The translations under genes and the position numbers were made by a program. A stretch of DNA of 64,000 bases. Origin: Phaseolus vulgaris. Taxonomy: Eukaryota; Streptophyta; Magnoliopsida; Fabales; Fabaceae. Within the stretch, counting starts at the first letter, position 1. Each line of letters opens with the position of its first letter. The notes under the pieces are model-generated. The model saw only the letters and a list, made by a program, of their open reading frames with translations, had not been told where the DNA came from and made no database searches. The stretch covers positions 36,998,932 through 37,062,931 of the forward strand of contig NC_023756.2 in NCBI RefSeq assembly GCF_000499845.2, in the 5' to 3' direction. This document shows, in pieces, positions 37,107 to 49,860 of the stretch.

Positions 37107-38192
37107 ATATTTAAAATAAGAAAATTAGTTAATGTATACATTTAATTATTAAATAATGTCATTAATGTAATAAGTCAATGTAAACATTGTAATATTTATT
37201 CATTTAATTATTTGTGTAAAATATTAATATATGCATTAGTTGAATGTGTTATATAATTAATATTTTAAAATGTTACTAGTCACATCTCTATAATCTCTCT
37301 CTCTTTCTCTCTCTCCACACACAACATAGGAACAAGAATGAGGGAGATGAGTGTGGGTTTGACTATCTTATCCCTTTTCCCTGAGGTTAGGTGAGCCAAG
37401 TCACTATACTGTAGCGATTATAGTGATAAATGTCATATTTATGTAAGATTTCATATTAAAATAGAAAGCGCTTGTGGATATTAATTGAAAAAATAACTAT
37501 AATATAACTCCTAATTTATGAATTTAAACATGTTTACATATTTTTGTGATTATAATACGAATAAGAATGGTTTATTCCCAAATTTGTGTTAATTTCATTA
37601 TTCTAAGAAAAATTGGAGATGAAAGGGAAAAATGAGAATATACAAGATAAAAGTGGAAAGTCGAAACGCTCCAAATACCTAAGTCTGGATTCGTTTCACC
37701 ATATATTATTAAAACACAACAGTGTGTTGTGTTGGTCGTGAGGCCATTCCATATAGCAGCCCCAAACCAATGAACAGTGTTGAGAATGTTGTCTCTTGGG
37801 TTGTTAATGTTGAGGCATAGTATTAATACATCAACACCTTACATGTTTTTTTTTTATAAAAAAATGTCTTTTTTTAATAGTAATTAATATATGTATTACT
37901 AAAAAAATGCAATGTTGTATCCACGAAATGTTATTTAAGTTGAATAACTAAGAGAAAATTCAACATTGAGAAAATGTTTGGATCTAATTAATCAAATCCT
38001 TCTATATACATTTCCTTTGGTATACTTCCTTGATTTGATTTTAAGATAAATCTCATCATTTTTTGAGAACTTTGATGAGAAAACTCTATGAATCTTCGTC
38101 TTTTATAGGAAAAAAGGATTAGTACTTCAATGAAAGAGGATTAATCTTAATGTTTCTAGTAATTTTCTTTTTAAAATGATTGTTTAAATATA

Positions 38193-38530
38193 CACAAGAA
38201 GAAAATTATTCAAATAGAAACTAATTTTACCGATAAAAATAATTCGTTACTATATTGACTAAATTAGAAATAATTTTAGAGACTAAACAAATTTTGGTTT
38301 CTAAATTAGTTTCTATTTTTTTGTTACCAAATTTAGAATCTAAATAATTGGTAGTTAAAACCATGGTAGCTAATTAGATATCAATTTAGAAACTATTTAA
38401 CAACAATAGAAACTAATTTAGAAACCAAAAATTATTTTAGTCTCTGAAATGGTCTTTAATTTAGTCACTATAACATCTAATTATGTTTTAATCTAAAATT
38501 GTTTTTTTATTTAATGGGTTTATTGTAGTG
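38193..38530. mobile_element. B-type MITE relative, copy 4
   Basis: 338 bp, ends as at 4124-4461, ATA on both sides. Confidence 0.65.
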
Positions 38531-39134
38531 ATATTTAAAATAAGAAAATTAATGTAATAAATTAATGTAAACATTATAGTATTTATGTGATATCATTTAA
38601 TATATTAATACATATTAATGTAACATAAATAACCGTAATTTATTTATTTATTCATTTAATTATTTGTGTAAAATATTATATGCATTAATTTAATGTATTA
38701 TATAATTAATATTGTAAAACGTTATTAGTCACATCTCTAAAATATTTCTCTCTTTCTCTCTCTCCACACGTAAGCATAAGAACAACAAAGAGGGAGACGA
38801 GTGTGGGTTTGACTATCTTATCCCCTTTTCCTAAGGTTAGGTGGGCCAAGTCACTATACTGCAATGATTATAATTCTCAGATATGTTAAAGGAGTGATAA
38901 GTGTCATATTTATGTAATATTTCATATTAAAATAAATAACACGTGTGGATATTATTTGTTAAAATAACTAATATAACCCCTAATTTATGAATTTGAACAT
39001 TTTAACATATATTGTGATTATAATATGAATAAGAATGATTTATTTCCAAATTTGTGTTAGTTTCATGATTCTAGGAAAAAATGGAGATGAAAGGGCAAAA
39101 AGAGAATATACAAGATAAAAATGGAAAGTTGGAA

Positions 39135-40009
39135 TCCTCCAAATACTCATCCAAACTCGCCTAAGCTAGAAGCTTCCAGAAGATCTCACACAAGCGAGCC
39201 CAATCTTGCCTAGGCGAGATCACTCTAGAGACGTTGGACCTGTTTTTGTCACACTCGCCCAGGCAAAAAGTCACTTAGCCCAACCCCAACTAGGTTAAAC
39301 ATGAGGCGTGAGGCACAACCGTAGACATCAATGTGGAGAATAGGTGATAGAAAACCCTAGAGGAGGCAACCATCAAAGAGAAACATCCTGGATCTTCTTC
39401 TCTTGCTCTCCATGCTTGTAATGGCCAACATGAGTGGCGAATTCTATCCTTGGGATTAGGAGTAGTTCAAACCCAGTGTATTGAGGTGATATCTAAATAT
39501 AATATTATGTTCTTGATTGATGATTTGTATTGTCATTTTGTCTCTAATGCTTGTTTATCATTATTTAAATCCTTAGATTTGTCTGAAAAGTATCTCTAAG
39601 TTCCTGACCCAAATGATAATGTTTAACATACGGTAGGAATATATTTGAAATGTTAATTGCTATCAACATCTAATCGTAATACTAAAGATTTTTTATAAAT
39701 ATGCGAGGAATCGATATAAATGAATTTTATATGAGATCAATATCAATCAAAGGATAGAATATTACTATACTTTTCAAAATAAAAAAGATTAAGAATGATG
39801 AACCCCAATCCCAATTTTCCCAAATTGAACCAACAAACTCTTTGACTTGCTTTCTTTATAATTTTAGCAATCTTTATAACAAACTCCCAACAAACTTTAT
39901 TTACTTTTCTTTTCTATTTAGTAAATCTTATACTTAATAATTCAAATGTTCCTTGTGGGTTTGATATCCATCCTTAGGGACAAATTATTACTTCTGACGT
40001 TGTTGGGGA
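39135..40009 (+). mobile_element. Relict gypsy-like LTR with decayed primer-binding site, copy 4
   Basis: Counterpart of 5105-5980; site relict at 39995-40009. Confidence 0.4.
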
Positions 40010-40078
40010 AAAATTTAACTTTTGAGTACAAATTCCTAAATATTGTGAATATTTTAATTGTTTTCATTTTTTTGTTTA

Positions 40079-40504
40079 AGGTATGTAGAGTGAAATTGTG
40101 GGGAAAGTTTAATGTGTTGTCAGAGGACTTTTTATTTTTTAATAGGTTTCCAATGTAAGTTTACAAATTTACCCTTTTTTTAAAAAAATACATGATTAAT
40201 GAAATATGAGGTAAAGTATGTAGAATGAATTTGTGGGGAAAGTTTAATGTGATCGTTGTGAGAGGACTTTTTATTTTCTTAATAGGTTTCCAATGTAAGT
40301 TTACAAATTTACCCTTTTTTTAAAAAAATACTTGAATAATGAAATATGAGGTAATGCATGTAGAATGAATTTGTGGGGAAATTTTATTCAAGTTTGTGAG
40401 TAATGTGATGGTGGTGAGAATTTTTATTTTTTTTAAAAAAATATTTTAAATGTAACTTTACAAATTTATACATTTTAAAAAAAATACTTGAATAATGAAA
40501 TATG
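40079..40504. repeat. Minisatellite, 3 units, copy 4
   Basis: Units start at 40079, 40209 and 40349. Confidence 0.85.
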
Positions 40505-42102
40505 AGGTATTTTTTCTGTAGATTTTAGTTAATTAAAATTTTAGTCAATAATTTCTTGTTTCGTTGAATAATTATTTTTGAAAAAAATATGAGTTACATA
40601 TCATTCTTTGAAGATAAAAAGTTCTGATAAAAATAATATTTTTTGTTATAAAATGAATTCTAATAATAGAAATTGTAAAAAATGTTTAAAAAATAATTTG
40701 ATATAATTGATTATTTATTTAATTAATAAAAATATAATATTAAAATTAATTAAAAATAAAAATAAATTACTTATTTATGTACAAAATTTGTTTAAATTAA
40801 AATATTATTAACCAAATATTTCAGGGAAAAAAATATAAATAATATGTGTTTAAATTAAAATATTATTAATCAAATATTTTAGTTAAAATATATAAATAAT
40901 CTAATTAGAAAAAAAAATATAAAATCAGAACCAAAATATGCTGATGCAAAAAATAAAAATGATAACAAAAATTAAAAACATTGTACAAGAAAATATAGTA
41001 CAAAATCAATTATGGCATGCATAACATAACATATACCACAACATTGATTTTCGTAAATAAATAAGGTCAACATTGTTTATCTACAAGGGACAATCAATTA
41101 TCCAAAGAAAAAACATAGATAATCGATTATTGGGGAAAAACATTTATCCGTTGAAAAAAAAACATAACCAATGTTGTTTTCCTCTAAAATGGCATGCATA
41201 ATCTATTCTCGTGTCTTTTTGTCTAAATTTAAAATGTTTCACTGTTGTGCACAAACTTCATGGCGGAAGCTCACGCGGTTTCAACAAAATAGTTGACGGT
41301 AACAAAGTAAAATGACACAAGCTTATGTGGTTTTCTTCCCAAATTTTCAGCAGTAGCGAGGATGGGATAAAACACTTTCGTTACATTTTCTCACTCAAAT
41401 CCACACAAACCAGTAGATACAAAGAGAAATCATCAACGCACATCCATCTTCGACAATAGTAAATGACTAGAAACAAACACAACATAAGTCTTCATTTGAC
41501 ATGCTTAATCTAACCTTTTACAAGATAATGCAAACTGAAAGCTTCTTCTATCACCTTTGGAGAACTTCATAGTGAGATGAACTAGATTTGAGTAAATGAT
41601 GCTTGCCTAGATATTTCCTAACGTGGTCAAACAGATTGTGTTGATAAAATGGAGACTACATGGAAAAATATGGTAGGATAATTATCTGAATAACATAGGT
41701 TTAATTCATGTAAGTATTCGAAGAAGATTACACAAAGCTCACGTCCATTAAATGAATTTAACGCGGTCTAGTGTCTTAACAAATTATTTGACAATACTAC
41801 ATATAATAAAGACCATAAGTCTTTCGTTTGCCCAAACAAAAATGAAATTAAAAGATTATTTTAGACTTAGTATTGTTCATGACATGACGATATAATGCAA
41901 GAGATAAGCTTGATTATACATTTTTTTTCTCAACTCCATTAATAATCTTTTCTATGTGTAATCTATCTAATTATGTTTATAAAATTATATGAAGTGTTTA
42001 TCCTTTTGTTATCATGTAAAAACTAATCATCAAAATTTTAATTCAATTAAAATCAAATTTCAGAATTAGATTTCAAAGTGAAAGGCGTGCAATCATAACA
42101 TT

Positions 42103-42766
42103 CACTACATTTAAAAGAAAAATTAGCTGCAAAAGAAAGTGAAGGTGATGCTGTGAACGCTAAATAGTGTCCTATAAGCCTTCAATATTAAAAAATAATT
42201 AAATAAAGCGTGGGTAACTGTGACTTATATGAACATAAACTAAAAAAAACAAAAAAAATTGCATGGATAGAATGGTCGCAACTGAAACTATAAATAATAA
42301 ATAATAATAAAAATTTAAAATTTGTAGGTTATGCCTACGTAAAAATAATATATATATATATATATATATTTAAATTAAATTTTTATATGTAATAAAATTA
42401 TGAAGGTTAAGTCCACGCTTGTTTAAAAATTGTGTGGCCAAATTGTTAACTAAGTCCACGCTTCTTTGAATAAACAATATAAAATATAATTTTGTGTGGG
42501 TAACATGTAGGCTAAATCCACGCTTGTTTAAAAAATATGTGGCCAATATGTAGGCTAAGCTCATGCTTCCTTAAATAAATAATATAAAATATAATTTTGT
42601 GTGGGGAGCATGTAGGTTAGGCCCATGCAAAAAACACACCACCCGTGTCCCACGCACCGTCACTATTTTTATGTCGAGCATATTAGCTTCCAAAGTTTAA
42701 TTGCGTCTATTTATTATAAGTAGTGTCCCTTTTTGACCCATCCTAATAGGCATATTTTTTGTAGTG
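42103..42766. mobile_element. CACTA-like element, copy 4
   Basis: 664 bp, CACTACA and GTAGTG ends with ATT outside each; carries a TA run at 42348-42370. Confidence 0.6.
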
Positions 42767-43808
42767 ATTTTTTTGCTATATATAAATAGGAATATTACAT
42801 TTAGATAAATCACCATATACTCTTAATGGAAAAGTTTTGAATCTTACCTTACATTTGCCATGACACTGTTATGAATAGTATAAATTTAAATTATGCATAT
42901 TTAACCTTAGAAATTTATTTTACATGACATTGTTATAAATATTATAAATTTAAATTATGCGTATTTAACCTTATAAATTTAAGTAATATTGGAACATAAT
43001 AGCATACTCTTGTATATTAATTGATAGAACTCATGTATCCTATTTAACCATGGAAAGAATCATTTAAATTTATAACACGTAAATAAGAAAGGGCATTTAA
43101 TCATACATATACTAATACTATTTTTGTCATGTAAAATTATTTATAAAATATTTATTCACACTTATTTTTATATTTATTGTATTTTCCTTAAAATAAAAAT
43201 TATAAAAACCTTTCTAAGTATACCTACATTGATTCCCATATGTTTAACAATTTGCTACAAGCGTGGTGAGTATACACTCACAATCATCATTGGTATATTA
43301 TTTTCTCTCCACTTTCATAAGATGACATAAGAATCCCTTATCTTTGATTGACTTTTCATAATGTAATTTATCACTATTTTTATAAAATTTTGTAGACATT
43401 ATTATCAAATATGACATTTCAGTTAAATTGACATCACACGATCAAATTATCATTTGTCATTGTATGAAAAAATATTATTAAACAAGAAAAAAATACAAAC
43501 AAGTATGGAAGGACTGGACTATAACCCATACAAAAGAAGGAACATCAAACTAAGACTAAAAAACATAGGAACTAAACACATCGTCTTTATTCATACTAAG
43601 AAATTCTTCCATTTATTTATCCAATACTTTATCGTACATTCTTTCATGAAGTTTCCAAATGTGAAGAAATATTTGAAACAAGATAAAAAAAATCCTTTCT
43701 CTAAAGCATGTTTATCTATCTTGCCATAGAAACCAAATTCCTCCAACCCATTTTCAGTATTGGTATGTACCCTCTATTGAAGATGGATGTTGCCCCTTCA
43801 AGACAAAG

Positions 43809-44410
43809 TGTTTGATGAAGCCAAATGTGTAATTTTCCTTTGTGTTTGTATTTGCTTTAAGGATGTCTTAGGTATAGATTAGAGGTTCTTTAAAGTAGAC
43901 TTTTTGCTGGGTAACTCACTTCTTAACCCTTGACCATGTGATAAGAGCAAGCACAAGTTTTATGAAAATGTTTTTCACATGTTTTGCAAAAAATATCCTT
44001 TACCGCATAGAAAATGAATTTGTTCTTCTCTAAATGAATATATTATTTTCTTAAGTTGATGCCTTGAATAAGTGTTTTTTTGAAAATCATGTTTTATGCA
44101 TCAAGTATCTTAACTATGTTTTCATTCCATCAAAACAACTGTGTTTCACTTGTTAAAAGGTTCTTGTTATCGTTTTGAAAATGAATTTGTTCTTCTGTAA
44201 ATAAATAAATTCTTTTTAATCTGGTGCCATGTTTCTCTTAAACGGTTTTTCACAGTTTTATCCTTGCACCAGGGAGTTTGACTAAGTCTCCTACATATAA
44301 AAAATTCTTTCACTGCCTTTGAAAATAAATTTGTTCATTTTATTTTCAATCTGTTCTTTTTATAACAGCTTTAACTGTTTTTTGAAAGTTTGTTATAAAA
44401 TGTTTACTAT
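43809..44410 (+). mobile_element. Relict LTR-like segment, left part, copy 4
   Basis: Counterpart of the first ~600 bp of 15135-16680, cut by the gypsy element just before the TATA box. The rest follows at 56595. Confidence 0.35.
44406..44410. repeat. Target site duplication ACTAT, left of the gypsy element
   Basis: ACTAT faces CCTAT at 56595-56599. Copies 1-3 read TTTCCTATAAAAGG, so the target was CCTAT and the left copy has since changed one base. Confidence 0.88.
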
Positions 44411-45304
44411 TGATCCTGCCTCTTGACCGGGACGCAAGAACCTTGCCTCGTCAAACCTGGATCGACTTCTGCGCCATGTTAGCCTCCGTCCTTCACCGTG
44501 ATTCACCTCAAGAACCTGCAAAAGACAGAACGGCGTCGCTGCGGCCGATCACGCTCCGACGCCCAAGTCAGCGACTGAACCACCAAATACTAAGAGAAAA
44601 CTCAAGAACTCTAAGGAACCGTGCAAAATTCTCTCTCAACGTACTCAAGACTCGCAAGCGTAAAGAAGTAATCTAAACGTGCGTACCTCAGAAGTTCGTT
44701 AGAATCTCTTATATACCTGCGCACTTTCTCTCTCCAGACAGTTACACATCTGGACACGTGGCTCGCATCCAGCTGTACACGTGTCACCATCTGGAGCATC
44801 CTTGACTTGAGCGCCACTTCTTACTCTTCAGGTTTTTGGCTAAGTTACTTATGCATGACACAACTCAGTGCATAGCTGCCTTGGAGCGTGATCTCTTCTG
44901 AGTGGCGAGTTCGGGTGCCTTCGTACACACCTTCCCTGTGGTCTCGCCGGCCGCTTTCATGATCCACTTTACTTGCTTCACTGTGTATGTCCAGGTAAGC
45001 TGCCTTCCGACCTCATCCTCTGGCTAGCTGGGAAATGACCATCTGACTTCATCTTCGGCGATGTCCTTGCTTCGGCGATCTCTAATCACTAGGTCGTCGA
45101 GGGTTTGCATCTGGCGACTTCATCTCAAACCCGGTGACCGCCGGTTTATGTATGCTAGAGACTGGGGCACACCAACTTAATAACTGGCGACCACACGAGC
45201 CCCCCGACTTCCTTCCCTTCTGCCAGCCATGGGCCCACCCAGCTCAACACGCCTACATTATAGCTTGATGCCACGTCATCACTTCCGACTACCAGGACGG
45301 TACA
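44411..45304 (-). repeat. Gypsy 3' LTR
   Basis: 894 bp, downstream LTR in element orientation, TGATCCTGCC...GGTACA on the plus strand. Carries a minus-strand TATA-like motif (44708-44715) and CACGTG boxes (44755-44760, 44778-44783). Confidence 0.95.
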
Positions 45305-45320
45305 CAAGCCCCCCAGTCTT
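45305..45320 (-). other. Polypurine tract of the gypsy element
   Basis: Minus-strand AAGACTGGGGGGCTTG abuts the 3' LTR start TGTACC. G-rich and partly interrupted by pyrimidines. Confidence 0.7.
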
Positions 45321-45655
45321 AAGCGAAGACTTGTCCAGCGAAAAGACTAAAGAAGTCACATCACTACCGATCTACGTGGCGCTGGCGCAGAATCCCAAAC
45401 GTTCGTACTTTCTGCTTTCCTGACGCTCCACCAAACACTTTTCCAACCGCTCGACACGTGGCTTCATCAACGGTTATCTTTAGCTGTCGTTTACGCTTCC
45501 AAAAATCGTTTGAAAAACCCTTAAACCCATTTCATTTCTATTGTTCCATCATCTCTTTGCCTTCTCAAACGCTCTGAGTTTACTCTGCAAACCCACGACA
45601 CTCTTCAACTCTCTCAATCCCCAACTCCCTTCAGCGTTCGTCTGATCATCGAAAG
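45321..45655 (+). promoter_or_regulatory. Upstream region and 5' leader of the antisense gene
   Basis: Between the polypurine tract and the first inferred intron. On the plus strand it holds a GACACGTGGC box near 45456, a telo-box-like AAACCCTTAAACCC near 45516, and pyrimidine-rich leader sequence with no open frame. I see no convincing TATA box. Promoter role is inferred from the spliced gene downstream. Confidence 0.45.
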
Positions 45656-45888
45656 GTACTCCTTTTACTTCCTCTGTTGATATTTGCTGCATTTTAACCG
45701 ATTCGCATCATCCATTAACTGTCTGGTGCATACGTTGTGGGTTGTTTCTTCTGATTCTCCCTTCTCGTAACTTAGGGCTTCGTCTTCCATCATAACGAAC
45801 TTTCGTTCGTTCGTTTTTCATCCTTCTTTCACAATTGAGTCAGCCTCTGCAACCTTCGCTCATCTTTCCCTTCCTTTTTCCTTTGCAG
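45656..45888 (+). other. Inferred 5'UTR intron of the antisense gene
   Basis: Donor AAAG|GTACTC at 45656, T-rich interior, acceptor CTTTGCAG at 45881-45888, eight bases before the ATG. 233 bp; typical plant splice consensus. Confidence 0.65.
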
Positions 45889-45896
45889 TTTCCGCG

Positions 45897-48430
45897 ATGG
45901 CTCGTTCAAAGATCACCGCGAATCCTCCTCCCTCATCGCGAAACCCTCCATCTCAAGCTCATAACCCACCGCGAGCACCTGGTGCTCCCTCCTCCCAGGC
46001 TGAGAGGCCTGCAACCTCTCACCCCAACCTTGCTCAGGCAACTCCACCCATCGCCGGAGGTGCCTCCATCGCTTCTCCAGACTACAAGAAGCTATACCCA
46101 TGGGCCACCTCAACTTTGCTGAAGGAGACTTCTTCAGTAAACTCTGCTCTGGCAGTGCTTCGATTGAAGAAAGGGGACGAGCCCAACCTTTCATTCCACA
46201 AGGAGCACGATGACAAACTGACGGTGCTGCCTTGCCCCCCCGACGTGCCAGTCTGCGCAGATGACAAAGGGAACAACGGCGAGTTGTTCTGCTTTGTGTA
46301 TACCACCCTCTTCAAGAAGGTGAAACTTAGGTTCCCCCTTACCCGTTTCGAACGGGAACTACTAACCGAGCTCGACATCGCCGCCGCCCAGCTCCATCTC
46401 AACAGCTGGGCATTCGTGCGGGCGTTTCAAATTTTGTGCGCACATTTGGGACTACCGGCCTCGGTAGACGTGTTCCTTTTCCTGTTCGAGGCCAAGAACC
46501 CTGGAGATCGCCTTTGGGTGAACCTGAACGGAATTGCTGGGAGGTCGATCCTTTCTATCTTCCAGCAATCTTACAAGGATTGGAAAGGAAAATTCGTCCA
46601 AGTGGGCCAGAATGATCGGGACACTTCGTTCCTCGACGGCTTTCCCTTGTACTGGGTAAACAAGGGAAATAAAGACTCCAAGGGAAGCTTTAGAAAGCCA
46701 CGAAGCCCCGACAACATGGGCGATTTGGACAAGGACCTGTGCCTCTTCTGGAAGAGCGTGGCAGCCGCTAACATCACCTTTCTCACCTCTGCGATCATCT
46801 CCTCCGAGTTCTTCGAGGACCAACTCGAGGCTCGCATAGGTTAGTGCTTACCTCAACATTCAAGTTTTTGCCCTGTGCTGCATCTCTGTTATCCATTACT
46901 GGGCGTCCTGTCTGTTAGACTTGGTCTTTATTTCCTGCACCATTTGTTTGTCTCGTTTGCACACTTACTCATATGTTTTACTTTTGTCTTTGAGCTCACC
47001 TGTATGCTTTGCACTATGCAGATCTCATGCTGGGTAAAGGCAAGCTAGCTGAATTGAGGGCGCTCGCCCGAGCCCACGGGTTGGCGTCGGGCTCCCAAAC
47101 TGTGCCCACCTCAGTAGCGGAGATCGCCGCTGCTCAGGGCAGATCGCCCCCTCAAGGCCCAGCTCCTTCAGAAGCATTGCCCGCTCAACAACGCAAGAAA
47201 CTCATCTTAAGGAAGCCAAAGAGGAAAGCTCCTCAGGTGGTTCATGAAGATGAAGAAGAGGACGATGAGGTAACCGAGGATGGCCTCATCACCAAAAGGA
47301 GAAGGGTGGCACCTTCTTCACCACCTGCTCCACCTCCTCTTCCAACACCAACACCGCCTTCTCCACCAGCTCCAACTCCAACACCGCCTTCTCCCCCAGC
47401 TCCAACACCGCCAGTCCAAGCAGTACCTTTGGCGGCTGCATTTCCTGCGGTTGAGGCTACTGAGCCCAACTTCATGGAGAACCCTCCGAGCGCCTCCACG
47501 CCATTCGTATTTGCTGGAGAGGGTCCTCCTTCAACAGCCTCAATCGCAGAAGCTGCGCCAGGTGGGGATGAAGGCGCTCATAACTCGCCGATAATCATCA
47601 CTGAATCCCCCACATCACCACCACGCCAAGAAGCCCAACCTTTACCAGTCCAAGAGGGCGGTGGTGAGAGCCAGCACCAGGCTCCTTCAGCGCCTCCACC
47701 ACCAGCAGTTGCGAGCCTTTCCCTCACGGTTAAAGGGATCTGGGGACCCTTCACAGCCAAACTCAGAATGATGGCAGAGGACCTCCCCTCCATCATATCA
47801 AAAGCTGTGGAGAGCTCCAGCAAAAAGCTTCAGGACGACATCTCCGTGCTCCAAGAGGAGAATCGCCTTATAAGGATCGAGGCGGAGAAGTTGTCCTGCA
47901 ACCTTATGATGGCGGAAATCGAGCATTCAAGGGTGGAGGACGCCATGAACACCGAGCTGAGGGTGGCGCGTAAGGAGGCCACCGATCTACGCCAGAAGGT
48001 GCACCTCCTAGCTCAAGAGAAAATTGAGCTAGAGAGCAAACTGGTTCCCTACCGTCTCAAGGTGGCTGACCTGGAGGCATCGATCAAAGCAGATGCAGCC
48101 AAGGTAGAGAGCCTTGAGAAGAGGTCGGTAGATCGGGAGGTCCTCTTGGGAAAAGTTGAGAAAGAGAGGGATGACACCGTGGCTAAGCTCGCCGAGGCCA
48201 GAAAAGAGAATGAGAAGATCGCCGCAGAGCTGGCCCAGGCGCAGGCGGAAAATAAGAAGGTTGCTGAAGACCTCCTTCAAGCTCGTGAGACAACTGAAAA
48301 ACTAAAGAAACGAGCTGAGTTAGAACAGCAGACCGAGGGGCTCGAAAAGCAAACTGAAGAGCTCGAGCTGAGCTCCGCCCAAATCCTCGCTGCTGGGTTT
48401 GACGCCGCCCTGGAGCAATTTGCCTGCTAG
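45897..48430 (+). CDS. Antisense two-exon gene in the gypsy element: 'putative gypsy type transposon' domain protein with coiled coil
   Basis: Exon 1 is 45897-46839 and exon 2 is 47022-48430; splicing G|GT...AG joins them in frame through a split Asp codon, giving about 783 residues. Residues 105-300 resemble the plant 'putative gypsy type transposon' family (Transposase_28, PF04195, by recognition), with KVKLRFPLTRFERELL and LHLNSWAFVRAF. Exon 2 adds basic patches resembling nuclear signals (RKPKRK near 380, KRRRV near 408), an acidic stretch between them, a Pro-rich tract at about 412-446, and a Glu/Lys/Ala-rich coiled coil at about 580-775. It lies antisense to gag-pol, between integrase and the 3' LTR, where extra antisense ORFs are known in Tat elements. 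Its frame is intact while gag-pol is wrecked. The stop TAG at 48428 may be premature. Biochemical function is unknown. Confidence 0.8.
46840..47021 (+). other. Inferred coding intron of the antisense gene
   Basis: 182-bp phase-1 intron: donor ATAG|GTTAGT, acceptor CTATGCAG|ATCTC, interior T-rich with in-frame stops. Without splicing the first frame ends at 46844. Confidence 0.8.
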
Positions 48431-48508
48431 TACCCTGATCTGGACCTCTCCATGGTGTCACTAAACAACGAAGTGGTGGATGGGAAGATCGTTCCTTCTG
48501 AAGATTAG
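48431..48508 (+). other. 25-codon in-frame extension beyond the antisense-gene stop
   Basis: After TAG at 48428-48430 the frame stays open for 25 codons (YPDLDLSMVSLNNEV...) to a second TAG at 48506-48508. The composition looks protein-like, so the first stop may be a recent nonsense change that trimmed the C terminus. Confidence 0.5.
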
Positions 48509-49142
48509 CTGCTTCCCTTCATCCCTTATTCCTCTGTTCTTCTCTTGCACAACTTACTTGTAATAATTTTTCCATTTTTGGTACATGTATTTCGAACTGA
48601 TACCACTGTGTTATGAAGTTTTCTGCTTCTTTATATAATCTCTCTGTTAGCTTTATTTCTTCTTGTACAAATCGCTTAAACGAAATTGACTTAGCAACTC
48701 TGCGAGCGCGAATGTTTACTAACTGCTTCAAACTATCAACTTTCGGACGATAGCACTCTAATAACTTGCGAACTTAAGGCAATCGAGCTCCAGCGTAAAA
48801 CTATTTGCTAAACAGCAAGTTTCAATCCAACTAATAGTTTAAGGCATAGTTCACCTGATCTGCTCCATCGAAACGGGTCTTAACTCTTGCCATCGCTTGA
48901 ATTTCTTCCGATCGCCAAAGAGTCTTGGCGATACCAGCTTCCTCTTGCCTTCATAACTTGGCCATTGTTCCCTCATCTGGGGGCAGAGGCGCCTTTCGGA
49001 TCCTTCTCTACCTTCCCTGACTTTCAGAACAGTAAGCGGGATAGCTAAGTGTTCTCTTCGAACCTACCTTAGCTATCCTTTAAACTTCTTCCACCCTCCA
49101 CACCGTACTTGAACTCGTTCGAGACGAGAAGGATTTTATCTT
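48509..49142. other. Noncoding part of the gypsy 3' region
   Basis: Follows the antisense gene on the plus strand. No gene recognised. Contains AATAATTTTTCC near 48560 that could serve polyadenylation, and a degenerate forerunner of the 37-bp repeat at about 49105-49140. Confidence 0.5.
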
Positions 49143-49253
49143 GCCTGAACTCGCTCGACGGCGAGAAGGTCTTTAACTCGCCTGAACTCACTCATCGGCG
49201 AGAAGGTCTTTAACTCGCCTGAACTCGCTCATCAGCGAGAAGGTCTTTAACTC
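49143..49253. repeat. 37-bp tandem repeat, 3 units, in the gypsy element
   Basis: Units start at 49143, 49180 and 49217, each of form GCCTGAACTCRCTC then GGCGAGAAGGTCTTTAACTC or close variants. Degenerate copies lie on both sides (about 49105 and 49450). Confidence 0.93.
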
Positions 49254-49448
49254 GTGCCTCTACATTGCCCCAGGGGCTACATCTTCTCTCCCCTGGAAAC
49301 ACTGAGGACTTTTTACCGGTGCCTCTACATTGCCCCAAAGGCTACATCTTCTCTCCCCTGGAAGCACTGAGGATTTTTTACTGGTGCCTCTACATTGCCC
49401 CAGAGGCTACATCTTCTCTCCCCTGGAGGCACTGAGGACTTTTTACTC
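49254..49448. repeat. 65-bp tandem repeat, 3 units, in the gypsy element
   Basis: Units start at 49254, 49319 and 49384, each opening GTGCCTCTACATTGCCCCA and containing CTTCTCTCCCCTGGA. Only a few mismatches separate them. It follows directly on the 37-bp array. Confidence 0.95.
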
Positions 49449-49860
49449 TTTCTCGCCTGCACTCGCTCGACGGCGAGGAGGTCTTTATCTCTTTCTCGCC
49501 TCAGGACGCGCGAGGGCGTTGAGGTCTTTTAAACATTGCTGGTGCCTCCGATCGCCGAAAGAAGATGAGGACTTTTAACTTTAACTGATGCCGCCAATCG
49601 CCGAAAAACGATGGGGACTTAGAAACTTTTTTAGAAAGCATGCAACATAACTTCAAAACTCGCCTTAAATCAAAAACTCGCCTTTTAAAACTTTCGAAAT
49701 AACAACAAGCATGCAATCTAAAACACTTTAAACTTCGAAAACTCTTCTTTATTGGGTGGCCTCATTAAAAACCCTCCTTAGGGAAAAAAGAGTGCCCCCT
49801 TCAAACTGTTTTAACAGAAAGCTTGCAAACTCTTCGTGTTTGTTTTTACTTACAAAGCTT
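49449..49860. other. Gypsy 3' untranslated segment next to integrase
   Basis: Degenerate CTCGCC/GGCGAG repeats, then GGTGGCCTCATTAAAAACCC near 49756, wording I have seen in other plant Tat elements. No open frame of note. Confidence 0.5.

Noticed and set aside
45897..48430. Host gene captured by the retrotransposon
   Set aside because: The PF04195-like region and position match extra ORFs known from Tat elements, so element origin is more likely than host capture, though host data could change this.
49143..49448. CRISPR-like array
   Set aside because: The repeats are directly adjacent, with no spacers, and lie inside a eukaryotic retrotransposon.
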